DNA from: Ascarosepion bandense | Lineage: Eukaryota > Mollusca > Cephalopoda > Sepiida > Sepiidae | Direction: 5' to 3' | Length of the DNA stretch: 64,000 nucleotides | NCBI GenBank assembly: GCA_037127315.1 | Contig: JBBBDQ010000421.1 | Location: 2,017,501 to 2,081,500, forward strand | Part shown: positions 10,283-20,968 of the stretch, piece after piece | How positions within the stretch are numbered: the stretch's first letter is position 1 | How the letters are laid out: every line of letters begins with the position of its first letter | Notes under the pieces: generated by a model | The model's database searches: none | The model's input: the letters and a program-made list of their open reading frames with translations, nothing else | Told to the model about the DNA's origin: nothing | Translations under genes and position numbers: made by a program

Positions 10283-10464
10283 AACTAGCAGTATAGCCCG
10301 GCGTTGCTCGGGAGTAATGAAAGCTTAAAACTAATCCATGGTCTTAGAGCTCAAACTCAGCCTAAAGAATATTTGTGTGAAGTTTAGTGAGAATCGGATA
10401 AAAATTGTGGATTTGTATAAAGAACATGCAGACAGATAAACAGACACACACACAAACATCTTGC

Positions 10465-10495
<31 letters not shown>

Positions 10496-10760
10496 GTTAC
10501 TAATTTTCTTCACTATTGTAAGAACTGCAACCTTGAAACTTCTTAATATTGTTTATTATGTCTTTGTCTATGAGTGTATCAAATTTGATTAAAATCGGAC
10601 CACTCCTTCTATAACCCGATTTTTTCGATTATCGATTTTCGATATTTATCGCGGGTACCTCGACACAAAACCTAGCTAAGAACACTCGCAGACGCTTATA
10701 GTACAACTGTGTACATTTTCAAGAAAATGGGTTCAGCCGTTTCGGAGTCTATAGGTAACG

Positions 10761-10813
<53 letters not shown>

Positions 10814-10852
10814 GCACACACAGAGACAAAGTTCCATTTATAAATAAGTTTA
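10283..10852 (+). repeat. Repeat F, copy A
   Basis: One end reads CTAGCAGTATAGCCCGGCGT followed by TGCTCGGGAGTAATGAAAGC. The middle has AAATTTGATTAAAATCGGAC and TCGATTATCGATTTTCGATA, then TTCAGCCGTTTCGGAGTCTA, a (CA)n tract (10768-10804) and the other end CAAAGTTCCATTTATAAATA. Copies lie at 47588-48105 (minus) and 53600-54372 (plus). It is non-coding; the superfamily is not recognised. Confidence 0.8.
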
Positions 10853-11374
10853 GATTCATTTGCTACTTTCATATACTTAATATAAATAAGTTGTAAATTT
10901 TGGGATCATTTTTAAATTAGCTGTTAAAATTTATAAGTATGTATTTTTACCTCATGCAAACAAGTACACACAATAAATAAATACAGGCTGATATATGTAT
11001 GCATATAAATATGTGACCAGTAGAAATGTTAGATGTACGTGAAGGTAGGGTTATGTCATTCTTACTGCTACTAATTTTATGCTATATTTTATGCTATATT
11101 TCTCAAATCGCATCGGTGTGTTTAAATACTTTTTCTTTGAAATATATATCGTATATCAGATTAGATTCCGTCTCACTAATTTCATAGCTACGTTATATTT
11201 TTCTGGTTAATCTCACAGGTTGTTCATTACTGATATCAACATTGTATTTCAAACTGAACATCATTCCTGTTGGTGGGCTTGAAAAATATATATCTGTATA
11301 CAGACGTCAGTTAATTTTGAATTCCAAATATATTGTCAGGGAAATAAATGTCTTTCGTTACTGTTAAAATGCGA
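10853..11374. other. AT-rich, nothing recognised
   Basis: No domain and no second copy seen in the window. Confidence 0.4.
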
Positions 11375-11900
11375 GTGAGTGAGTGAGTTTTGCTTAACGG
11401 CATGTCAACTTCTGTCGGTCATTTAGTAACAAAAATGTGGGGGTTTTAAGATTTTTTTTAATGTTCGGTTATTGTGAGAAGGTTAATTTAGTCAGATTTT
11501 AACGAAAATTTTGTTTTTATTCTTTTTTATTTTAGAAAACTGAAAATGTATTCTAGTTTCGTATTCAAAAATGTTTTGCTGAGAATAATGTTTTCTTTCA
11601 AAAATGTGTTGTGGTAATAATTTTTTCTTCAAAAATGTATATTTTTCTATAAAAGCCTATTTTTATGTATATATATATTTCTGTAAAAGCATTTTTATAC
11701 TTTTATTGTGTTTTGACCCCAGTTTGGGGGTTAACTATTTGTCCATAGCTGGGACCCTAACAGGTGCTACCACTATGGGTCAGGGTGGACCTGGGAACAA
11801 CAGCAATTAAGAGGTGGTTCCATGCTCCTCACAACCTCCCAATCAGAGGCCTTGCTGCCGGATGCAGTTTACCGTCATACCCAGGACCACTGTGAAAATG
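11375..11900 (+). repeat. Repeat G, copy 1
   Basis: Shares about 500 bp with 36640-37108: repeated TTTCCTTCAAAAATGT-type words, TTTTGACCCCAGTTTG, GGGTCAGGGTGGACCTGGGA, ACAACAG and GAGGTGGTTCCATGCTCCTC. It ends at CGTCATACCCAGGACCA. A diverged third copy is near 59680. A 68-codon frame inside it recurs in the second copy through repeat identity. Confidence 0.75.
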
Positions 11901-12842
11901 TGAGAGGCACGTAAGTGAAAGATATGTCTCAAGCATGCCTTAAAAAAAAAAATAAAAGAAACATTAATCCCCTAAAAATGTAATCCATTAATTGAAAATA
12001 TCTTAGATCACCTACTAAGATGAAGATCGAATAGACACTGTATACTTTCTGGACATTACAATATTTTCCGTCCGCAGTAACATTTTCTGTCATAGCTCCT
12101 TCCAGCGAACACGACACTTCTCTTGCACAGGAGATATTATGTCGAATTCCCTGCTAAAGACACTCGCAGACACTTTCAAATTATAAGCCCACTAACAAGT
12201 CGACGTCCGTAGAGCTATACGATATAGCCCAGTAAATGAGTTGGAAGTTTGATGAATGACCCTTTTATTGGACATTACATCTAAAGGCGCTTTCTAGGTG
12301 ACATTCTTATTTGTATCTTGTTTATGATCAGCGCCAAACAAAAAAGTTTGGACTGGGACGAGAACTGTTTTGCCTGCTATTCAGTTCACCCCGGCGAAAG
12401 GGAGAACACTATTCGGCATCTTTCGCTTTCTCTAATTTCAAATCCTGTACCGGCAAAGCTGTCTCGCTGTTGAACACAGTACATAAATAAGCCAGAATGT
12501 GCTTTTGTTTTTAAAACTGCTTTCATCCTCCGTGACTTTTTGACAACAGGGTCAATTTTCGATCACATCACTTTTTCTGCATCGAGATATGAACCCAGAT
12601 GCGACATTCTAAACCAGGTGTTGGTTCAAAACGCAACGCTACTTTTTGCAACAAGAAGCACGACCAACGAGAATGTGGAACGCCAGCAAAAACGGCAAAA
12701 GTTGCTTTTTTTACGCCCAGAAAGAAGTATTTTGATTCGTTTACTAAGCAGACTTATTCAAAATTTACAGCGTGGCGGTCCAGAGAAAACTTAAAATTCT
12801 CCAAGGATTTATTGCTGGCAGATGCACTTTTAACAATATATA
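11901..12842. other. Unassigned, two overlapping frames
   Basis: Frames at 12540-12794 and 12599-12970 overlap in different registers, have no domain, and the second runs into the SINE array. I see no splice or promoter pattern that would support a gene. Confidence 0.35.
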
Positions 12843-13463
12843 ATATTTTTTTTTTTAATCATATCAACCCGAGCAAGGCGGTAACGCCACTGATGTGTGT
12901 GTGTGTGGGGGGGGGGGGCTACGTAAGAGTGAAAAGATTGGAAAAGAGAAAACCGGAGACCACATCCTAAACAGGGAACAAGGGATGAGCCTCTTCACCT
13001 GTTCAATAGACGTGGGTGGAGTGTGAACCGGGCGATAGTTTAGTCTATCTACTCCAATTAAAAAAAAGAAAAGAAAAGGAGTGAGAAGAGTGGAAAAGAG
13101 AAAGCCAGAAACCACATCCTAAACAGGAAACAAGGGATGAGCCTCTTCACCTGTTCAATAGACGTGGGGGGAGTGTGAACCGGGCGATAGTTTAGTCTAT
13201 CTACTCCAATTGAAAAGAAAAGAAAAAGGAGTGAAAAGATTGGAAAATAGAAAACTGGAAACCACATCCTAAACAAGGAACAAGGGATGAGCCTTTTCAC
13301 CTGATTAATAGACGTGGGTGGAGTGTGAACCAGGCGATAGTTAGTCTATCTACTCCAATTGAAAAAAAAAAAAAAGATTGGAAAAGAGAAAGCCGGAAAC
13401 CACATCCTAAACAGGGAACAAGGGATGAGCCTCTTCACCTGATCAATAGACGTGGGTGGAGTG
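12843..13463 (-). mobile_element. SINE-B multimer with one LINE-type tail
   Basis: Starts with a T run and the tail ATCATATCAACCCGAGCAAG (the poly(A) end on the minus strand), then a G-rich insertion near 12898-12920. At least four head-to-tail SINE-B bodies follow, separated by A-rich linkers near 13060, 13215 and 13360. Each body has GATGAGCC(T)CTTTCACCTG-like and GTGTGAACCGGGCGATAG blocks. Only the terminal unit carries the LINE-shared tail. The last body is cut off where the RTE fragment begins at 13464. Confidence 0.8.
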
Positions 13464-13503
13464 TGTATGCAGATGAAACAATGCTAGTAGCAGACACATA
13501 ATG
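13464..13503 (+). pseudogene. RTE-type LINE fragment, left piece
   Basis: Translates to YADETMLVADT, a form of the YADD box. It continues at 17404 after the hAT insertion, where TADTSRQ-like and downstream RT thumb sequence follow. The two pieces are joined by the 8-bp hAT target duplication. Confidence 0.7.
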
Positions 13504-13745
13504 CATAGGTTCCCAACCTTTTTGCTGCGATTACCCCAAAATACAATTTCACTATTGTCCATTACCCCAATGAACAAATACCCTTAATATAGGAAAAGAA
13601 GTAATTGTATTTTCATATATCAAAAGCAAAGTTAATGGAAATTATTCAATACAATAGTACCAATCTATAATAATCAGAGGTATAGTAGCCTTAACCTAGC
13701 CGCGATTCTTAATGTGAGTGTTGAGCTTGTATTGCCTGTGCCAGT

Positions 13746-14245
13746 TTATTTATTCTTTGCTATTCGGGCATCGTTTGCCACGTAGAGTCTGCTACGTCTC
13801 TTGGTCTTCATTTCAAGGACAGTAGAAAAAGCTTGTTCATATAGATAAATGGTTGAAAATCCTATGAGAATTTGTACTGATCTAGAGGCTAGCGTTGGTA
13901 TATCCTGCAGACGAAAGATCCAAAAGGTGTCTAAACTAGATTTGGTCCCAAACAAAAGCTTCCATGCATTGTTCATCCTGAGTGTGAGAAATTCTTCTTT
14001 TGCTGGATAGTCCTCATCAAGAATGATATCTTCACTCACAAGATAGGGATTTCTTACCCATTCATTGTTGGAATTATTCAAGTTTGGAAAGTACTTACGT
14101 GAGTTTTCCAAGAGGCCATTTAGGTGATCACTGATGTCTCTCTGCATGTGGTTGAGGATGTCTTCAGAATTGACTTTATCAAGGAAGGCATCCAATGCAG
14201 AAAATTGTGCAAAAATTTCCTTTCCAATACGTCTGGTTCATAGTT
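13746..14245 (-). pseudogene. hAT transposase C-terminus (ZBED5/FAM200-like)
   Basis: The C-terminal end has FSTIYLYEQAFSTVLEMKTK followed by RRSRLYVANDARIA, the dimerisation-region signature of hAT transposases related to ZBED5/FAM200 genes (family knowledge). The open frame covers 149 residues from the ATG at 14195; the same frame extends upstream to about 14245, where the LINE 3' poly(A) begins. The N-terminal zinc finger and the DDE catalytic region are missing, so the protein cannot be active. It lies in the correct orientation inside the TIRs at 13504 and 17403. Confidence 0.8.
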
Positions 14246-14464
14246 CCAATTTCCTTTTTTTTTTAATCGTATCACCCCGAGCAAGGTGGTAATGCCACTG
14301 ATGTGCAGGGGGCTACATGAGAGTAAAAAGATTAAGTAGAAGAGAGTGAAGAGGAAGATTAACCAGTTAGAAAGGACCAAGAAAAGGATGAGAATACAGG
14401 TGTGATGACAGTTGCAAAGGTGGAGAGAAAGGAAAGGATATACGGGGTGGTGAAATAACTAGAG

Positions 14465-14700
14465 TCAAGTGGTTAATAGATGAGTATTGACATTGCATTT
14501 AAATTCCTGGAGGTTGTAGCTGTCAGGAAAGCAAGAATATGGAAGTGAGTTCCACAGGCGGGAAGTGCGAGAGAAGAAGCTGCAGGAGTAGAATTGTCGT
14601 CTGCATTTGGTAAATCTAACTGTGAATGGGTGGGACCCAGTTGCCAATCTGGTTGCACGAGTACCAGTGACTTAAGTTCGTTGGAGCAGAAGCCATGAAA
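14465..14700 (-). pseudogene. LINE ORF2 C-terminal end
   Basis: Frame from 14647: GSHPFTVRFTKCRR, FFSRTSRLWNSLPYSCFPDS and YNLQEFKCNVNTHLL, the conserved C-terminus of this LINE family, also seen at 44245-44625, 46124-46348 and 54660-54814. A stop (TAA at 14701-14703) and a frameshift separate it from the reverse transcriptase frame. Confidence 0.85.
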
Positions 14701-15933
14701 TTATTTATAGAATAGACAAAGGGAAGCCACATCTCGTCGGTGGGGAAGTGGCTGTAGTCGAGCCGCCAAGTCGATACCTATCACATTGCTGATTCTCCTT
14801 TGGAGCCTGTCGAGAACACTGAGATGAACAGCAAGGGCGCCTGACCATATATGGCAGCAGTATTCCATGCCCGGACGAATGGTTGATTTGTATATATGCA
14901 GGATGGATTCAGGCGGGAAAAACATCCTGGCCCGACACAGTGACCCAACCTTCTTAGCAGTGGATTTAGCTATGGACTCAATGTAGTGGTTCCATTTGAG
15001 ATCAGAAGAGAGGGTAAGGCTGAGGAGGCGCAGTGTATTGCTCTCAGGGAGACTCGCTTGGTCCATGCTTATGGGAGGCAGGAGAGGTTGCCTGTGATGA
15101 TTGACAGACAACAGATTGGTCTTAGTCGCATTGAAATTGACAAGCCACTTCTTGCCCCAATTCACCACAGAGTGTAGATCCCGTTCAAGGTCAGCAGCAA
15201 GATTATATTTGTCCGCCACGACGGGTTTCTTACTGATGCGGGAGTAAATTGTGGTGTCATCTGCGTAGATGCCTACTTGGCTCTTGATCTCATCTGGGAG
15301 GTCATTTATGAAAATAAGGAAGAGCGTCGGGCCCAAGATAGAGCCCTGGGGGACACCAGCGTTTGTGCTGTAGGATGTAGAGGCATGCCCATTCAAAACC
15401 ACCTTCATTTTGCGGTTATTTAAAAAAGATTGGATTAGATCAAGCAAGCGTCCGGTAACACCGTAACCCCGTAGCTTGCATAAAAGGCCAGAGTGCCAAG
15501 CCCTGTCAAAAGCCTTGGAGATGTCCAGAGCAACAGCACGAGCCTCGCTAGACTCGTCAAGGGCCTGGAGCACGTACTCTGTAACGGTTGTTAGCATGTC
15601 GGCCGTGCACATGGCGAAGCGGAAGCCATACTGCCTGTCAGAGTAGAGTTTGTGGGTAGTAAGATGTTGAATTATTTCAGCATTGATTATGGCCTGGAAC
15701 ACTTTCCCGAAAATTGGTAGAACGCTGATAGGGCGATAATTGGATGGGTCCGAGGGTTCACCACAGTTCTTAAATACAGGAACGACTGAAGAGAACTTCC
15801 AGCATGCAGGAAAACAGGAAGCAGAAAGGCAGTAGTTATACAGTTTAGCGAGGGCAGGGGAGAGTTCAGGAGCACATTTCTTAAGGAGTAACATCGGGAT
15901 TCCATCGCCACCGCCCCGCCTTATGTGGGTCAA
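14701..15933 (-). pseudogene. LINE ORF2 reverse transcriptase domain
   Basis: 410 residues with RT blocks in order: LLKKCAPELSPALAKLYNYC near residue 15, NYRPISVLPIFGKVF near 65, RQYGFR near 98, ALDISKAFDRAWH near 138, GVPQGSILGPTLFLIFINDL near 192 and the catalytic YADD box (GIYADDTTIY near 221; nucleotides about 15256-15267). The thumb region has WGKKWLVNFNATKTNLLSVN. The enzyme would copy LINE RNA into a nicked target. The domain itself is uninterrupted, but the parent ORF is broken by a frameshift near 15.92 kb upstream and a stop at 14701 downstream. Confidence 0.9.
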
Positions 15934-16489
15934 GTTTTGAAATTACTCGGGATACTACTGTCGGGGTAATATATACGTCGTACAGTTTAGCCTCAGTTCT
16001 AATAGGGAAGTCGGGTGAAGGTACTCCAGATGAGTCAAATGTGGAGTTGGATGAGAATCTGCGAGCAAAGCACACAGCTTTGTCTGCAGATGACGTGAGA
16101 ACCTCAAATTCATTGATTAAAGAAGGGATTGAGGATTTGCTATTGTTCAGCACCCGCTTGCATAAACGCCAATAGTCCTTGGAGCCGAACTTGCGGTCAG
16201 CTATGCGCTGTCTCATTCTCTCAGCAAATAACCGCTTGGCGTCATTCAGGATTCTCTTGCACTCATTACGAGCAGACGTGAATAGGCGCCTATTGTGATC
16301 AGAGGACTGTCTCCGGAATAGTCGGAAGTAATGGTTCCTGTTGGCAATGATGGCCGAACAGGCAGGAGAGAACCATGGAGAGGAATGAGATTTGAGACAA
16401 TACTTCCTGGTAGGTATGAAGGCATCAATGCCAGCTTTCACCCATGACAAAACCTTAGAGGCACAGTCATCAACTGGGAGATCGAACAC
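15881..16489 (-). pseudogene. LINE ORF2 linker between APE and RT
   Basis: Contains FIPTRKYCLKSHSSPWFSPA, then a basic ARNECKRILNDAKRLFAERM block and FWRLCK-like YWRLCKRVLNN, typical of the region between endonuclease and reverse transcriptase in this LINE group. It sits in a different frame from both neighbours, giving frameshifts near 16.49 and 15.92 kb. Confidence 0.8.
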
Positions 16490-17079
16490 TTTTCCCCAAG
16501 GGATGTCGCAGAGGAAATTGCGAAAGGCGTCCCAGTCAGCTTTTTGGTAATAGTAGGAGGTCCTATAGGTAGGGGGGAGTGAGAGTGGAAATAAATATTG
16601 AGAGAGACAACAGCATGGTCGGAGTTACCGAGAGGGCAAAGCTGCGAGACTTGACAGGCGTCAGGTGCAGAGGTAAAGCATATATCTATTAGCGAGGAGT
16701 GTCCAGAGGGAGTGCTTGGAAAGCGAGTGGGGAAGTTCACCACTTGCGTAAGGGATTGGGAAATAGCAAAGTTCATGGCGTGGATGCCGGCTGAATCAGT
16801 AATAGAGTCTTTAAGCCACTCAGAGTGATGGGCGTTAAGATCTCCGAATACAAATATGTGAGAGAATGGGTAGTAGGAAATAGCCTTATCTATGTTGTCA
16901 GCAATGCTATCTAGAAGGGAGCAGTCAGGAGAGGAGGGAGAACGGTAAAGAAAGAAAAGGTAACTAACCGAACTGAGAAGAGTCAGACGGAGACATACAT
17001 ATTGGTGGTCAGTAGATTCGAGTGATGTCACCCTAGCTATAGGGAGGTGTTCACTAACGTAGACCCCCAGCCCATGCAT
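16438..17079 (-). pseudogene. LINE ORF2 APE endonuclease, C-terminal part
   Basis: Shows FVFGDLNAHHSEWL, with the conserved GD-N of apurinic-like endonucleases, HSSLIDICFTS, and the active-site GNSDHAVVS (SDH motif). The APE domain nicks target DNA to prime reverse transcription. It lies in the same frame as 17101-17349, separated by a TAA at 17101-17103. The C-terminal end is lost to a frameshift near 16.55 kb. Confidence 0.85.
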
Positions 17080-17100
17080 ATGGACAGTGGAATCCTTCCT

Positions 17101-17349
17101 TTAAGAGGGGAGATAACCAGGGATGGAGAAGTCAGAGGAGAGAATTGATGAGTTGAGATTAGTCTCACAGAGCGCTAGGATGTCAGGGGACTTTTCGTGG
17201 AGGAAAGCTTCTACGCTAGGAAAGTTAGTACAAATGCCCCGGATATTAGTAAAAGAAACGTTAAGGGATTTTGGTGGTTTGAGTTTGGCTGGTTTAAAAT
17301 AAAGCAATATTGTCCTGGAGTTTCCAAACCAAACATCCATTACCCCCAA
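17101..17349 (-). pseudogene. LINE ORF2 APE endonuclease, N-terminal part
   Basis: SLNVSFTNIRGICTNFPSVE and DILALCETNLNSSI carry the N of TNIRG and the catalytic E of CETNL typical of APE-type LINEs. The frame ends at a TAA (17101). Residues before about LKPPKSLN run into the hAT flank, so the true start is unknown and an ORF1 was not found. Confidence 0.8.
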
Positions 17350-17403
17350 AATATGGGCTCATTACCCCACTGGGGTAATTTACCCCGGGGTTGGGAACCA
17401 TGG

Positions 17404-17690
17404 ACATAAAGAAAACTGCAGACACTTCTAGACAAGGTAGTAAAGGAAAGGGAGAAGAAAAGACTAACTATCAATTGCAAGAAGAAAGAATGTATGGTTG
17501 TCAACAAGAGGAATAGCCAAAAATGCGAGCAACGAATCAGAGATACTAAAATCAAGCAAGTACGAAAAATAAACTATATACAAAGTATTTTTTTAACAGA
17601 GGATTGAAAAAGTGACACCGACATCCGAAGGTACATTAGAATTGCGGAAAATACTTTCAAAAGATTACGAAACAAACAGATGTTTTAAGA
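17404..17690 (+). pseudogene. RTE-type LINE fragment, right piece
   Basis: Continues 13464-13503. It encodes TINCKKKECMVVNKRNSQKC, then IKQVRKINY and TDIRRYIRIAENTFKRL in broken frames, matching KTECMVISKK...IKQVEKFKYLG...TEIQRRIGMAKDAFQKL of the copy at 34.7-35.0 kb. This is the thumb region of an RTE/BovB-like enzyme. Confidence 0.75.
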
Positions 17691-17737
17691 AGCGAAAAGA
17701 AATAAATCCTGAACTGTGATGTAATATCAGTTCTTCT

Positions 17738-17800
17738 ATGTGCATTGTGGTGCAGTGAATATCGGCTCAGAACGAGAAATCGGGGAGCCGAGTTCGAATG
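17738..17800 (+). mobile_element. SINE-A head only
   Basis: A ~60-bp tRNA-like head (TGTGCATTGTGGTGCAGTGA ... GGGGAGCCGAGTTCGAAT) without the body. The same truncated-head type is seen at 52813-52945. Confidence 0.65.
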
Positions 17801-17839
17801 TGATTAACGAAGAAATTTTAAGGAAAATGGAAACAAAAA

Positions 17840-18015
17840 AGGAAGTTTACACTTAGAATCTGTTTATTGAGTGTTTCGTTTTGAAAATATTTTTAGATTG
17901 TAAGAATTTTTCTTTTTGAGATAATAATGGTTTCAGCGATGCAAATACTACTAATTAACCCATAGATAGAGGTGAAGAAGTGAATTAATAACTTTCTCAA
18001 TGCGTTTGCCAAAAT
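17840..18015 (-). repeat. Repeat H, copy 1
   Basis: The block AATAATGGTTTCAGCGATGC...ACTACTAATTAACCCATA recurs at 39240-39425 and 49500-49690. At 49.6 kb it leads into a SINE-A-type head on the minus strand, so Repeat H may be the 3' body of a SINE-A relative. Confidence 0.55.
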
Positions 18016-19094
18016 TCATCTTAAATTGTCACAATGAGCTTTGTAGTTTTTGCTTATCTCTGAAATTACCGTAAATACCCGTGCATAACACAAACAATTT
18101 GTGACAACAATTGAAGATGAAATGGCGGGGTGGGGGTTAGGCTTATATTCGAGGTCAACATTTTGCTAATTTCTACTAGCTTCGACATTTATGTAAAAAT
18201 AACTCCTAAAAGTAAATGGGGGATTGTTTGACAATGAAACACTGTTAAACACTGTTTGACAATGAAACACTTTCTTAATTAAATTTTTATAGCATGTTAC
18301 ATATTCTTGACAATACTCTTAATTTATGTTTTTATTTCACTCAACATGTAAGTGAACAGTTTCCTAATTAATTTTCATGTTTTAAATGTTGCAATCGATT
18401 TATATTTATACAGATGTTTTTATTTTTGAACGTTAAAAGTTTTCAAGTAATATTTTTTCATTTAATATTGATATTTTATATTTTATATTTGTGAACCATA
18501 CAGTGACTGGCTTTCTTATTTCATGTTTGCATACATTAAAACAGAGTTATCGTGATCTTATATGCATATTTTGCTTTATCTAATAGAATAACGTATTTTG
18601 AAAAAAGTACTTAAAATTGGAATAAAGGTACACTAATTTTGAATAAAAGACATTTTACCATACTTGTGAATTTGTGGCAGATAAGAAATTAAGAATTAAA
18701 AGCATTTTGGCAAAACCCAACTAAAACATACAAAGTAAAATTGCACATCTTCAAAAGTGGATTTAAACGACTAAAAACATTTTGGAAAAACCCAAACCAT
18801 GGCAAATTTCACAAGTTAGTGTGATAAGAAAAATTTTGGCTCTTAATTGAACAGCAAATAGATAATTCATATGTGACGTCAGTCAAACGTTTTCACGCCT
18901 AAGTGAAAATGCTCGCTGGAGCCGGTCACATGATCAGATTAACTACTTAAGGACATTCAATAACCGGTCAAGACACAGTCAGATGGAAGCCGTGAGACGA
19001 AACAACTAAAATGTAACGAGAAAAACTTCACCCACGTGGCACATCGTCCTCCTTCTTCTTTCTCGTGTGCTGATTATTTTACTTCATCTTCTCC
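18016..19094. other. AT-rich, nothing recognised
   Basis: Over 1 kb without an open frame of note. Small direct repeats occur (AATGAAACACT..., 18230-18275; CATTTTGG(C/A)AAAACCCAA twice near 18700-18795). Confidence 0.45.
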
Positions 19095-19450
19095 CTTCAA
19101 AGACATGCCTACTGAATACATACATACATACATGCGTACGAATATAGTCTTTCATCAAATTACTACTATGAACATTTGTCAGAACTCTTGATACCTTTAA
19201 CTTTCTCACAGAACTTTTAACCAATATTTATTTTTGTTATTTTATTATTTTATTTCTATTTTAACGTACAAAATGTATATTTTTATTCTTACACCATTTC
19301 ACACTAATTCACACATTTCAACCTGCTACCAACCAACCTTCTGATAATAACCTGGTGATAATTCTGCATCAAACTCGTAAGCTGTAGAGAGTTCGGTCAT
19401 GTATGACACAAGGCCGAATCAAAGAAACATTACCCATTCCCCTAGGGCTT
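19095..19450 (+). repeat. Repeat I, copy 1
   Basis: Shared with 25765-26150: ACTACTATGAACATTT, TCTTGATACCTTTAACTT, AACCAACCTTCT, GTAAGCTGTAGAGAGTTCGG and ACACAAGGCCGAATCAAAGA. It begins with a CATA run, like the satellite at 1.1 kb, to which it may be distantly related. Confidence 0.7.
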
Positions 19451-20322
19451 CAGGTTACACAGTTATTAGTTTTCTTATATCTAGTGTTCATGCATTAACA
19501 TTGAGAAAAATAACGTATTTTTAAGGAAACCTGCTAACAATGTTGAATTTAGCATTGAATAAAATACATTCTATATCTGTGGCTTGTTCAGGCATCTTTC
19601 GTTTTCAGGCATTAAAACTATACTTGTCCTCATATTATATACATTAAATTCAGTATAAAAAAATAACATATTTTGGGGAAAATTACTTTAGTTTGTAATA
19701 AAATATCTCTGTTTTCATTTAGTTTAAATAAATCTGTAAATAAAGACCCCCCCCCCCCGCCATTTCTATTGACAAACTACATATATTTAAACTTAAATAT
19801 CCTATTACCGAAAACGTATGGTCTCCAGATAACGTATGTGCTTGGAAGAGAAACATGGCAAACTTCCACCACACATTTTTTTTTTCTTTTTCGAACTTTC
19901 GCTTGCCAAACTAAACTTATGTAGATAGCTCAGTTGATAGCTATTTGATATTCTATTCATAAAATTTTCCCAAGTGAATTTACACACCAGATGCCGGTGA
20001 AATATTTTTCTTGTGTTAATAAAGTTTGTTGCTGTCAAATTTTAAATCTATCTTCTGTCCTTGGTAGTGACGTAACAATTTCACGACTGGACATTTCGAC
20101 TAGGACGTCTTTTCCTGTGTTGAAAATACCTACGGACGCCTGAAAGATGTTCGGCGGGGGTATCAAGGTACTTATCTGATTCGTATAGTGTTAAGATTTC
20201 ACAAACAGAGAAACAGAGACATAGACAGAGAGATTTGGTCATAAGAGGAAAATAGAAAAGTGTCATTTCTGACTGACAAAAAATAACAGTGACTTAAATG
20301 AAATCAAAATATATTGAACTTT
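19451..20322. other. Unassigned
   Basis: AT-rich with a C run near 19750. Short frames on both strands at 19673-20266 have no domain. Confidence 0.4.
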
Positions 20323-20968
20323 TTTTTTTTTTTTTTAATCATATCACCCCGAGCAAGGCGGTAACGCCACTGATGCGCAGGGGGCTACGTAAGAGTAAAA
20401 AGATTGGAAAAGAGAAAGCCGGAAACCACATCCTAAACAGGAAACAAGGGATGAGCCTCTTCACCTGTTCAATAAACGCGGGTGGAGTGTGAACCGGGCG
20501 ATAGTTTAGTCTATCTACTCCAATTGAAAAAAAATCAAATAAATAAAATAAAATAAAGAGTGAAAAGATTGGAAAAGAGAAAAACCGGAAACCACATCCT
20601 AAACAGGAAACAAGGAATGATCCTCTTCACCTGTTCAATAGACGTGGGTGGAGTGTGAACCGGGCGATAGTTTAGTCTCATCTATTGTTTCCTGTTTAGG
20701 ATGCGGTTTCCGGTTTTCTCTTTTCTAATCTTTTCACTCTTTTCGTTTTTATATTTTATTTTTTTAAATTGGAGTAAATAGACTAAACTATCGCCCGGTT
20801 CACACTCCACCCGCGTCTATTGAATAGGTGAAGAGGCTCATCTATTGTTTCCTGTTTAGGATGCGGTTTCCGGTTTTCTCTTTTCCAGTCTTTTTACTCT
20901 TACGTAGCCCCCTGCGCATCAGTGGCGTTATTGCCTTGCTTGGGGTGATATGATTAAAAAAAAAAAAA
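20323..20968. mobile_element. SINE-B inverted pair (palindrome)
   Basis: 20323-20685 is a SINE-B on the minus strand: T run, ATCATATCACCCCGAGCAAG tail, then two bodies. 20690-20968 is SINE-B on the plus strand with partial bodies, ending CCCCCTGCGCATCAGTGGCG...GGGGTGATATGATT and a poly(A). The two are head to head, so the region is a large palindrome with poly(T) and poly(A) at its outer ends. 20902-20956 is the segment shared with the LINE 3' end. Confidence 0.85.

Larger units (their letters stand above)
14254..17330 (-). mobile_element. Near-complete APE-type LINE inserted in hAT
   Basis: On the minus strand it runs from an endonuclease region near 17.33 kb to a 3' UTR ending in GGGGTGATACGATTAAAA and a poly(A) at 14254-14264. 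The enzyme resembles proteins commonly annotated as 'mobile element jockey'; the exact clade is unresolved. The last ~70 bp, from AATCTTTTTACTCT to the poly(A), match SINE-B. Both flanks are hAT sequence. A target duplication is not clear (AGTTCCAA near 14240 against AGTTTCCAA near 17315 is suggestive). Confidence 0.85.
13504..17403 (-). mobile_element. hAT transposon, interrupted by a LINE
   Basis: 15-bp terminal inverted repeats: left CATAGGTTCCCAACC (13504), right reverse complement CCATGGTTCCCAACC (ending at 17403). They are followed by subterminal ATTACCCC words at both ends. The flanking 8-bp duplication is ACATAATG / ACATAAAG (7 of 8 identical). TIR style and 8-bp duplication are hAT hallmarks. 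Only the transposase C-terminal part remains; the rest is occupied by an APE-type LINE (about 14254-17330), so most of the hAT has been lost. Confidence 0.85.

Noticed and set aside
12599..12970. 123-codon frame as a gene
   Set aside because: Overlaps another frame, has no domain and ends inside the SINE-B array.
13746..14195. Host ZBED5/FAM200-type domesticated gene
   Set aside because: Lies inside hAT TIRs with an 8-bp duplication, lacks the N-terminal half and is interrupted by a LINE.
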